Below the pieces are notes generated by a model. It had not been told where the DNA came from, ran no database searches, and saw only the letters and a program-made list of their open reading frames with translations. 64,000 bases of DNA, taken from assembly GCF_000283155.1 (NCBI RefSeq), contig NW_004454207.1, positions 7,185,756-7,249,755 of the forward strand, written 5' to 3'. Below, in pieces: positions 56,106 to 64,000 of this stretch. The position numbers were made by a program, and so were the translations under genes. How positions within the stretch are numbered: the stretch's first letter is position 1; each line of letters opens with the position of its first letter. The DNA comes from Ceratotherium simum simum (lineage: Eukaryota; Chordata; Mammalia; Perissodactyla; Rhinocerotidae).

Positions 56106-56664
56106 TCCAAGGTCTCTGAGGAGCGGCAGCTCTGGAATGTCTTAGGCCGTGGGATGGCACTCTGTTTTACAGGGTCTGAGGTGGGCTAGGCAACTTGTCT
56201 GGCTGCATCAGCCAGCAGTCACCTGGCTTCTCTGTGGTCTCTGTGTTCAAAGTGGCTTGGAGGAAGGCTGACGGAAATTACAGGGATCCTAGAGCTCGCC
56301 CCCTAGCCATGCCATGTAATGGTATCACCCTCCTGTCCACCCCCCTACAGGCTGGAAAAGATGCTGAAGCCCAAGTAATCACATGGTCTGTGCTTTGCAT
56401 GAGACACAAAGATAATTTTTAAAAATCCAGGCTCCTGACATGTGCACCTCAATAACCCATATGAAAACAGCAGTGATTTCCATGAAACCCCAGTGTTTAT
56501 CATGCCCACGTTCCTCCATGAACTCGGGACTGAAGAATCTCCCTAGGGCAGACCTGATGCCCTCCCTGTGCTTGTGAGTGCCTGGAACAGACACTATTGG
56601 CCCCCGCACATAGCCTCCTCCCTCTACACACCCAAGGCTGCTCACTGCAGGCATCTATAACTCT
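56106..56664. other. Intergenic sequence, no gene seen
   Basis: GC-moderate sequence with short frames on both strands. No domain, splice pair or repeat was recognised. Confidence 0.3.
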
Positions 56665-57022
56665 CTACGAGAACACACTCAGCTGGTGCTCAGGGCAAGA
56701 TGGAAGTGCTGGAAGCAGCTCTCAAACAATGGCAGATGGAGAGTCGGTGAAGAAATACCCCAGCTTCCTCATCCCATCGGTAGGATCACTGCGGAACGTG
56801 TTCCACACTGCCCCCCAGAGTTCCCCAGTGGGATTGATCTCCAAGAGCCCGGAGTGGTAACTTGCTTATCATCCCATGCAGTTGTAGCTTCCTTCCCTTA
56901 CCTTCCCGCTTCTCCACTTTCCAACCAGTGTTCCCTGGGACCGCCTTCCAAATAAACAACTTGTGTTTGAGTCTTTGTCTCTGGATCTGCTTCTGGGAAC
57001 ACCCAGACCAAGACAGCCCACT
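56665..57022 (+). repeat. LTR-like element, same family as 2.36 and 30.6 kb
   Basis: 'ccttccaaataaacaacttg' (polyadenylation-like), 'tgagtctttgtctctggatc' and 'acacccagaccaagaca' repeat the 3' end seen at 2.7 and 30.95 kb. The 134-codon reverse frame over it is a shadow. Confidence 0.55.
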
Positions 57023-57649
57023 CCCTCCAGGACTTAACAGACACAAAGGTGAGCTAACAGCTCTGAACTGATCCTGGAACTGTAAAAGACAAGAGTGGAA
57101 GGCAGCAAGCACCCATCTCTGTAGCATTTTGATGTGATGGTCAAAATCATCTGACTGATCTCTGCTCCCTTGTCTCTGACCTCCATACAAAATCTGTGGC
57201 TGCTGGGTAACCTTGAAAACCTGTTTCTGTCATTGCTTATAAATAATGAGCCTTTTGCTACCTAGAATGACCAGGGCAGAGCAACAGTAGTCCTGATTTG
57301 CCCTGTTTCAGACTGAAGCCTCTGTGTTCTATGTCAGGAGGTCAGGATCCAAGCACAATTTGGGATCTCACAAAGTCACCGATTCACATCACCGGGAGTC
57401 CTTGGGAGGCAGAACATTCCCCATTTGCGCATTCCTTTAACAAATGTTTATGGAGCACTTACCACTAGTCAGGGTCTGGGGAATACAGAAGGAGTGTGTA
57501 AGTTACGTCTGGTCAGGCTGTTGCTAGATGGAACTCCGCCAGCCCCTATCCTGAGGGATCTTGCCACACAGAAGCTCCCATCCCCTCCTGCCTGGATGAA
57601 GCCCAAGCCTGCTGAATGGTCCCCCTACATTGAGTTCAGGCCTGTCTGC

Positions 57650-58240
57650 TTCACCCTGCACCCTGGGAACAGCGTTATCCTTCTGAAATACAAAACTGCA
57701 TGTCACTCCCCTGCTCAATAACCTTCAGTAGCTCCACTTTGCCCATGGAATAAAGTACAAAATCCCGATTACGTAAGCAACCAAAGGCTCTCCAGTCTGA
57801 CCCCAAATCATTTTTCTAAGCTCCTTTCCCACCAGCCCTTTCCCTTTCCACCAGGTGATTTGTCCTCCTCCAGACACTCCATGTTCTTTCAGACGCCTGC
57901 CTTTCTTTGCACATGCTATTTCCTAGGCCTGGATCTCACTTCTCACTTTCGCCAACTCCTGCTCATCGTTGAGCACCCAGTTAGAATGTCACCTCTTCTG
58001 TGAAGACTTCCTCACCCCCTCCCTCTACCTCTATATCCCTTGCTATCATCGCACATATGGCAAATTCAATATTGATCATACTGTGTTGTCATTGTTTCTT
58101 AGTCTGGCTTCTCCCAGAAGACTATGAGCTCGTAGAAAGCAGGGATGTTGCCATTTTGTTCATCTTTATACCCTACTTGTGGGCTTAAGATAAGGCCTGG
58201 CACACTGTACAGTTGTAAGAAATGTTTGTGAGTGACTGCA
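57650..58240 (+). repeat. L2 LINE 3' region, forward
   Basis: 'agtagctccactttgcccat', 'ctctccagtctgaccccaaa', 'tttgcacatgctatttccta', 'gaatgtcacctcttctgtga' and 'tggcacactgtacagttgta' are successive L2 3' blocks over nearly 600 bp. Confidence 0.85.
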
Positions 58241-58384
58241 CAGGCCTCAGAAAGCCAAAAGGAGACTTAGCCCTTTCTCTCTGATAATCAGCACCATTCT
58301 TGGCGTAAGATCTGTTCCACACACCTGGATGGGAATGTTAGCTTGGGCTGTTCTCTCAACTTCCTTCTGTTCTGGGCCTGGTTG

Positions 58385-58505
58385 GTAAGTGTTATAATTA
58401 TCCCCCATTTTACAGATGAGAAATCAGAGGCTCAGTGAAGTGAAGTAACTTGGCCACATTCACACAGCCAGTAAGTAGCAGAATTGGGATTCTTACCAGT
58501 GCTAT
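58385..58505 (-). repeat. MIR fragment, reverse
   Basis: 'ccccattttacagatgagaa' and 'cacagccagtaagtagcaga' are reverse MIR core and head. Confidence 0.8.
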
Positions 58506-58574
58506 TGGACAACATGATCTGTGTTTGGAACTTCCACATGATGCCACTTTGAGTACAATGATGTTCAGGGAGAA

Positions 58575-58765
58575 AAGGCTGTGTAGAAACTAGGTAGGAG
58601 CCCTGGCTCTTGGCACTTGGTCACCAACTAGCTGTGTGGCCATGGATAAGGCACTCAATTTTCTGGACTTCAATAATTTCCTCAATAGGCAAGGATTTGG
58701 GTTGGACCAGACGATCTGTAAACCTTCTTTAGATTTAGCATTCTATGAGTCTATGGTGGAATCAT
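58575..58765 (+). repeat. MIR-family fragment, forward
   Basis: 'accaactagctgtgtggcca' with 'ggttggaccagacgatctgt' and 'gcattctatgagtctatg' fit the MIR group variant with that tail. Confidence 0.7.
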
Positions 58766-59097
58766 ATTTTCTTCAATGCATGGCTATCATGGGTGGGTAT
58801 CTGTGCTATAAGAAAAGACTGTGTCATCTTTAGGCTATTGCACTGATAAAGCTTCTTGAAGGGCCAGATTTTTGGCCCGCTTGACACATTCTTGTTCTCA
58901 AGTGTTAAGCCCCTTGGGTTGGGTCTGTCCATCTCAGGCTGTCAACTTCCTGAGGACAGTAACTCTCTTTAAATTGCTGTATGTAAGCCCCAGTGAGTAT
59001 CACGAATGGGCGAATTGATGAACACCTATGGGAATGATGATCATGGTGGTAATTCAGTAACTGTGCTTTCAGGGTTATGTGGGATTTTAACAATCAC

Positions 59098-59642
59098 TAG
59101 AAAGTGTTCCAATTACTACTACTGTGTACAAATCATCCCCAAACTTGGTAACATAAAGCAATCCTTTTATTATGCCCATGGATGGCTTGTGTGAGTCAGT
59201 AATTCAAGCAGGGCAGAGTGGGGATGGCTTGGCTCTGCTCCGTGTTGTTTGGGAACTAAGTTAGGAAGACTCAGTGTTTGGAGGTGACTGCATGGCGGGG
59301 GGCTGGAATCACCTGGAAGAGCTTCACTCACATCTGGCAGTTGATCTCAGCTGTTGGCTGGGACATCAGCTGGGTCTGTTAATCAGAACATGTACACGTG
59401 GCCTCTCCATGTAGCTGCTGGGGCTTCCTCACACCATGACAGCCTCAAGATAGATGGACTTCTTTTGTGGCAGTTCAAGGCTCTAAGTGTGAATGTTCCA
59501 GAAAGAAAGGCATAAGCTGTATTACCTTTTATGACTTAACCTTATACATTACTTACACTTCATTCTATTAGTTATAAGTGAGTCATTAAGGCCAGATAAA
59601 ATTCAAGGGGAAGGCATATTGTCCCCCATCTCTAGACGGGAG
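59098..59642. repeat. Long interspersed repeat, second of a pair (first at 51.95 kb)
   Basis: 'tactgtgtacaaatcatccc', 'caaacttggtaacataaagc', 'catctggcagttgatctcag' and 'gtacacgtggcctctccatg' follow the order of the 51.95 kb family, more diverged. Confidence 0.5.
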
Positions 59643-59679
59643 GAGTGTCAAAACTAGCACTGCATTTCCATTCTTCTAC

Positions 59680-59775
59680 AGGGCAGGAACTGTGCCTTAG
59701 TTATCGCTGAATCCCTACCATCTAACATGGGGCATGGCACTGAGTAGATGCCCAATGAGTGATTGATAGATAAAG
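59680..59775 (+). repeat. L2 LINE 3' terminus
   Basis: 'cagggcaggaactgtgcctt' and 'atggcactgagtagatgccc' are the L2 3' end. Confidence 0.7.
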
Positions 59776-60174
59776 CAATAAATTAGTAAATGAAGGAAGG
59801 AAAATTCATCCCATTGAAGAATGTCTCTCTGAGGAGTATAGACATTTAGTCTTTTTCACCTATTTTTTGTTTGCATTGCATTTGGTTTTGTATTTCAACA
59901 ATAAAATAAATCACAGTTTGTGAATGACCTGCAGAGTGGAAAAAAAGTCAATGGCATTATGAATTTTTTGCTTTTAAGGCGCACTCTATGGTCATTAATT
60001 CTTCCTCAATCCAACATAGTCTCCTAGTTTTGGATTTGTTCCGTGGTCTCCAACAGGATGCTTTAGAAATCAGGTTCACCAGAACAGATTGAGCAGTTCA
60101 TGGTGAGGTCAGAGCTGACTTCCGCAATCTGCCTGCCCAGTCCTTCTCTGTCTGTACTGTCTTCTCCTGGTTGA

Positions 60175-60410
60175 GTTCTGGCTTTTCCTTCCCTTTCCCC
60201 TCCCTGTGCCTCCTCTCCTGCTTCTCCTCCTGCCTCTTCTTTCTCCTCTCCCTTGGCCCCTAGCCACCTGGACTCTCCTTCTACCCCTCCCCCTTCCTAT
60301 GTTGCTCCCTCCCTCCCTCCCCTGCCCCTTCTCCTCCCTTTCCTCCTGTCTCTACTTTCCCTTCCTCTGCTCTTTCTCATCCTCTGCCCCTCCCCCAATG
60401 CCACCACCTC
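60175..60410 (+). repeat. Polypyrimidine (C/T) tract
   Basis: The upper strand is mostly C and T over about 235 bases, with CTCC/TCCC words. Such tracts can form triplex DNA. The Pro/Leu-rich open frames here result from composition. Confidence 0.85.
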
Positions 60411-60834
60411 TAGCTTGGGGACGGGAGTATCTCCAGGATTGTTAGAGTAGTCAAGGACTGGGGAAGCCAAGCTACCCACCCCCACTGGAAGGAGAATGCC
60501 GAGATTTGGATTAGGGCCACCAGCCTCTGGAATTCTCTTCCTCACTGGTTTGGTATATGGCATTTCATCACTTCTATGGGCACCAATTTATGATGTCACA
60601 TGAAAGGCTTAAAGCTCCTTTGGCTGCAAACTAACATGAAAAACCCAATCTTACTGAGACACAACAGAAAATAATTCTCTAAGAAGAAAAGCCATGACAA
60701 TGGGAATTTGCGATTCCCAAATTAGCATTTGGAAAATACTAGTCACACAAACATACGCCAGCAGAGACCTCAGAGAGCATCTTGTACAGCTCCTCGTTTA
60801 ACAAACAGGGAGCTGAGAGCCAAAGAGGAAGAGC

Positions 60835-61075
60835 TATAACAACCAGCATTTACTGGGTGCTGACTCTGTCCCAGGAACTTTATTCCAGTTGTGCAACAAC
60901 CACTTGAATTGGAATCATTAACCCCATTTCCAAGATGAAGAGACAGAAGCTCAGAGAAGGTCAGTAACTTCTGCATGGTGACACAGCCAGAAAATGGCAG
61001 AGTAGGGATTCGAACCCAGTATCTAGGATGAGTCCAAAAACTGTGCTCTTCACCATTAGACTAAACTGAGTCTCT
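60835..61075 (-). repeat. MIR SINE, reverse orientation, near full length
   Basis: 'ccagcatttactgggtgctg', 'gacacagccagaaaatggca' and 'gggattcgaacccagtatct' span reverse MIR. The B-box-like 'ttcgaaccc' is well preserved. Confidence 0.9.
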
Positions 61076-61319
61076 AAGTGACCTTTTATCCTCCCCACAC
61101 CCAGGATTACACATATTAATAGTTAGACCAATTTCAGAAAGGTAAATTGAGCAGTGCCTGGAATTCAGCAAGTGATGTTACAGTTCAAGTCAAAGTCAAA
61201 GTCAGAGTTTGTTACACCGAATTCTAATAGAAGAGACTCAGAGCAGAGATCCTACGAGACTTCAAAGATGGTCCTTCATAGGAACATCTATGAGTTTAGA
61301 GTGAGCAAGGACCATGGCA

Positions 61320-61562
61320 GTGTGGTCCAATGATTTTAAGACTCATACTTGAAGCCAGTATCCCAAGGTTCAACAATAGCTCTGCTTCTTCCTAGCTTAA
61401 CCTCTCTGTGCCTCGGTTTCCTCATCTGTAAAATGGGAGATAGTAATAATTATCTGCCTGATAGGGTAGATGTGAAGGACAAATAAGATAAATAAGCGTA
61501 AGGTTCTTAGAACAGTGTCTGACACGTGGTAAGCTCTTCCTAAGTATTTGCTCTGTTGTTAC
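61320..61562 (+). repeat. MIR SINE, forward
   Basis: 'gtgcctcggtttcctcatct' with 'gtaaaatgggagatagtaat' and 'gaacagtgtctgacacgtgg' are core and tail of forward MIR. Confidence 0.9.
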
Positions 61563-61642
61563 TCAATGTTGTATCTCCAGGGCCTAACATAGTTCTTAGC
61601 ACATGGAAGGTGTTCAGTAAATGTTGAATCAATGAGGAGAAA
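61563..61642 (+). repeat. L2 LINE 3' terminus
   Basis: 'tgtatctccagggcctaaca' and 'catggaaggtgttcagtaaa' are the L2 3' end, directly after the MIR. Confidence 0.7.
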
Positions 61643-61954
61643 TATATTAGTAGTTCTAATCACTCTAGTAGTTCTAATCCTCTCAAAACAGAAAACAAGA
61701 AAAAATTAGTTTCTCCTTGATTTTACCTTATAGTTTTTCCATATGTCGAAGCCTGATTCTTCAGTGATTGAAACCCCTTTTCCTTGGCAAAGCCTGGAGG
61801 AGCCTGAGAACCAGCTGTTTTCCACTATAATCCTTTTCTGAGGCCCATTTTACCAAGGAAGTGACATCTTAAAGATATGGAAGACCACAGCCTCAGGACT
61901 CTCAGTTACAACTGTCAAAAACCCAGCCCAATCTGGAAGAAGCCAAGAGCTAAG

Positions 61955-62420
61955 TTTATTCAACTGAAAACTCCAGGGATGACTTTAGGCATGGCTAGAT
62001 CCAGGGGTTCAAATGATGTCCTTGGCAGTTGGTCTTGTTTGATCTCTAGCTCTGCCTTCTTTAATGATGGTTCCATTCTCCACCAAGTTCTCCTCTGTGA
62101 TGGCAAGATGGCCACCATTTATATCCCCAAAGCTCCAAAACCAGGAAAAACAAAGCACTTATTTTTATGATCACTCCAGCCAAAGTCCCAGTTTTAGCTC
62201 CGATTGGACTAACTTAGGTCATGTGTTCATCCCTGAACCAATTACTGTGGCTCCAGGAAGGGAACACTTTGATTGTCCAGGCTTCATACATGTGTCCTCC
62301 ACCTTGATTTCAAGGGGTAGAGCCAGCCCCAGACAAACTATAGGACTAAGACTGGGATGCTATTCCCAGCAGAAGAGAAAGTGGACTGGGTAGGCACAAA
62401 TAACAAACTTCCACTACAAC
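61955..62420. repeat. Interspersed repeat, second of a pair (first at 24.5 kb)
   Basis: 'taggcatggctagatccagg', 'tccgattggactaacttagg', 'tgttcatccctgaaccaatt' and 'ctttgattgtccaggcttca' parallel the blocks at 24.57-24.86 kb. Confidence 0.5.
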
Positions 62421-62659
62421 CAGCCATAACGTAGGGGTGCCTAGCAAGTCTACAGCACTTTCCTTAAAAGGGTAGTAAATATGCAATTTCCATCTTACCC
62501 AAAGCTTTTTCTTGTATCACAGCCCCCAAACCTCCTTCCAGCTCTAAGGAAGTGATTTTCAAAACTTTTCACTTCTTCCTCTAGCAAAAAATATTCATAT
62601 GAACTGAAACAAATGTTTCAATGAACAAATTTACTTTTTACTACCTGCCATGCACTCTG

Positions 62660-62768
62660 ATAGTTTCTATTCTATTGTATTCCATTTTCTTCTATTCTAT
62701 TTTACTCTATTCCATTTTCATTTATTCCATTATATTCCTTCCTTTCCACCCCATTCCATTTTATTCTG
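62660..62768 (+). repeat. (ATTCY)n pentamer-type simple repeat
   Basis: Repeated 'attct/attcc' units with variants ('tctattctattgtattccat') over about 105 bases. It lies next to another repeat copy. Confidence 0.8.
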
Positions 62769-62776
62769 TGATTTGT

Positions 62777-63135
62777 TTTGGTCAGGGCAATGCTTGCTAG
62801 GTGCTGAAACAAAAAGCCCCTACATTTCAGTGGCTTAACAAAACAAAAGTGTATTTCTTGTTCATGTTCCAGCCCAATGCAGCTCAGGCAGCTCTACCTA
62901 GCGCTGCTCCAAGGATCCATGCTCTGTCCATATTATGATGCAGCCATCTTCAACACAGGATCATGGCAGAAAAGATAGAGGGAGGGAGAGAGAGAGAGAT
63001 TCAGGGGATTTTATATCACTTTTGCCTACATCCATTGACCAGAACCTAGTCATACAGATCCAACCTAACTGTAAGGGCCACAGAGGAACACAGTCTGAGC
63101 ACCCAGGAAGAGGAAATGGGATTGATGAGCGTCTA
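62777..63135. repeat. Medium-reiteration repeat (copy 3 of the four-copy family)
   Basis: 'cagtggcttaacaaaacaaa', 'gaccagaacctagtcataca' and 'caacctaactgtaagggcca' match the 11.2 and 45.15 kb copies. A GA-rich run near 62,977-63,000 is an internal expansion. Confidence 0.5.
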
Positions 63136-64000
63136 GACAGTCTACGCCACACTATTCTATTCTAGTTTGTTAAGAAAGAGGAAGTGCTGGTTCTGCCCCA
63201 CTCCATGGGATTCAGGACTCTGTGATGGTTACAATGCCTTAGTTGGAAAGACCTGGCCCTTTTCCACCTTTCTGAAGGCCTTTCTATTCTCATCTGTGTG
63301 GGCACCTGACTCCTTCATCCCTGGTGAGGAGACCCTGACCACCTTCCCAACCGTCTTCCTCCCCACACTCCCGCCCCCAATTCTGTCCCTGATTCTTTGT
63401 CTGAGAACCTTCTGCCCTGAATCCTAAACTCCTTGAAGCAGTCTGTCGCTGCTGTGGCAGCCATGGCTCCTGTCGCCTGCCCCGTGCTGTTCTTCTCCAT
63501 CTCTCTCATGCCGTCGGTCTACTTTCTTATGCTGCCCAGCCCTGGGGCCTGTGGTGAGCAGGCTTTGCTTCCATTTCCTGCCCTGAGATAGTAAATGAGC
63601 CCAGGTTCTGTGGGGCAGCTAACGGCCCCTCCAACTCTGGGGCTCTGCCCTGGGCTGGCTCCAGCATCTGCCCAGCTGAAGTAATTGAGCTAGCCAGGCA
63701 TGTAATAAGATAGCTCTCTTTCCTCCCTGCTACCATGGTAAGTGGCTATGGAATCTGATTCTAGCAGCATCTTTATCTCCACAATAGGCCTCAGGGTTCA
63801 TTATTTAAAAAGCACTGGCTGTTAGCACAGTAGCAAATCTCTTACAATAGAGGGGAGCTATCCCTTTAAAACCGAGTAGGGGTGGCGGCCAGGATCTAGG
63901 GCTCTCCAGCTAAAAGGCCTTCTGGTTCTGGAAGAATTGCAGGCTTATCGCTGTTCAAGTTGATAAACAATTTTAGTCAATACTTAAATGGCACTTACTG
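63136..64000. other. Low-repeat sequence at window end, possible regulatory DNA
   Basis: No repeat hallmark was recognised. GATA-like words ('taagatagc', 'ctttatctcc', 'gcttatcg') cluster at 63,700-63,960. This would suit an enhancer, but it is a weak signal without conservation data. Confidence 0.3.

Noticed and set aside
60206..60445. Pro/Leu-rich 79-codon open frame
   Set aside because: It is a product of the C/T-rich tract composition, and similar frames exist in the other reading frames and strand.

Overview
This window looks like ordinary non-coding mammalian nuclear DNA, almost certainly from an odd-toed ungulate (Perissodactyla). The best taxonomic marker is five copies of a tRNA-derived SINE of the equine repetitive element (ERE) type, at about 22.26, 40.1, 42.9, 43.4 and 49.2 kb. 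The 22.3 and 42.9 kb copies share a 'cacatacagcaa / gttgctgtatgtg' internal variant. My recollection is that this variant suits rhinoceros or tapir at least as well as horse, but I could not check it. The rest is typical of Boreoeutheria: MIR, L2, old L1, hAT-Charlie and Tigger DNA transposons, and LTR fragments. No bacterial gene, operon, CRISPR array or functional RNA gene was seen.

No intact protein-coding gene is supported. The only clearly recognisable gene-derived sequence is a dead, intronless retrocopy of MDM4 (the p53 regulator MDMX) at 19,213-20,484. It has lost its start codon, carries frameshifts and stop codons, and lacks about 160 nt of the central acidic-region coding sequence. 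A single candidate exon of unknown gene (84 nt, open in one frame, with a good acceptor and donor) lies at 13,038-13,121. A moderately CpG-rich, apparently non-repetitive block at 50.15-50.56 kb is the best candidate promoter or enhancer. The other long open frames fall in repeats or look like chance openings.

Layout: 0-5 kb, unresolved old repeat and LTR fragments. 5-10 kb, MIR, an L1 3' end, a Tigger transposon with a transposase remnant, a SINE with an RTE-type tail, a hAT element and an expanded palindromic element. 10-13.9 kb, MIR and a medium-reiteration repeat, then mostly unique sequence holding the candidate exon. 14-19 kb, L2, an L1 interrupted by a hAT element, MIRs, a GT/AC hairpin, three hAT elements in a row and a MaLR-like LTR. 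19.2-20.5 kb, the MDM4 retrocopy. 20.5-28.3 kb, ERE, reverse-oriented L2, MIR and L1. 28.3-30.6 kb, low-repeat sequence with an imperfect inverted repeat. 30.6-35.4 kb, LTRs, L2 and MIR. 35.6-37.5 kb, a hAT element interrupted twice by L1, the second time by an apparently 5'-inverted L1 that contains a 595-base assembly gap. 39-41.5 kb, an L1 5' UTR in reverse, itself interrupted by a hAT element and an ERE. 41.5-50 kb, mixed unique sequence with three EREs. 50-64 kb, the CpG-rich block, more hAT, LTR, L2 and MIR copies, a polypyrimidine tract, a pentamer repeat and a low-repeat 3' end.

The features do not form a pathway. They are a layered record of transposition, with several insertion orders readable from target-site duplications. 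I found no convincing undescribed biological system. The most worthwhile leads are the isoform question for the MDM4 retrocopy, the candidate exon, the inverted repeat at 28.3-29.1 kb and the block at 50.2 kb. Repeat family names come from memory of consensus sequences and need a RepeatMasker run for confirmation.
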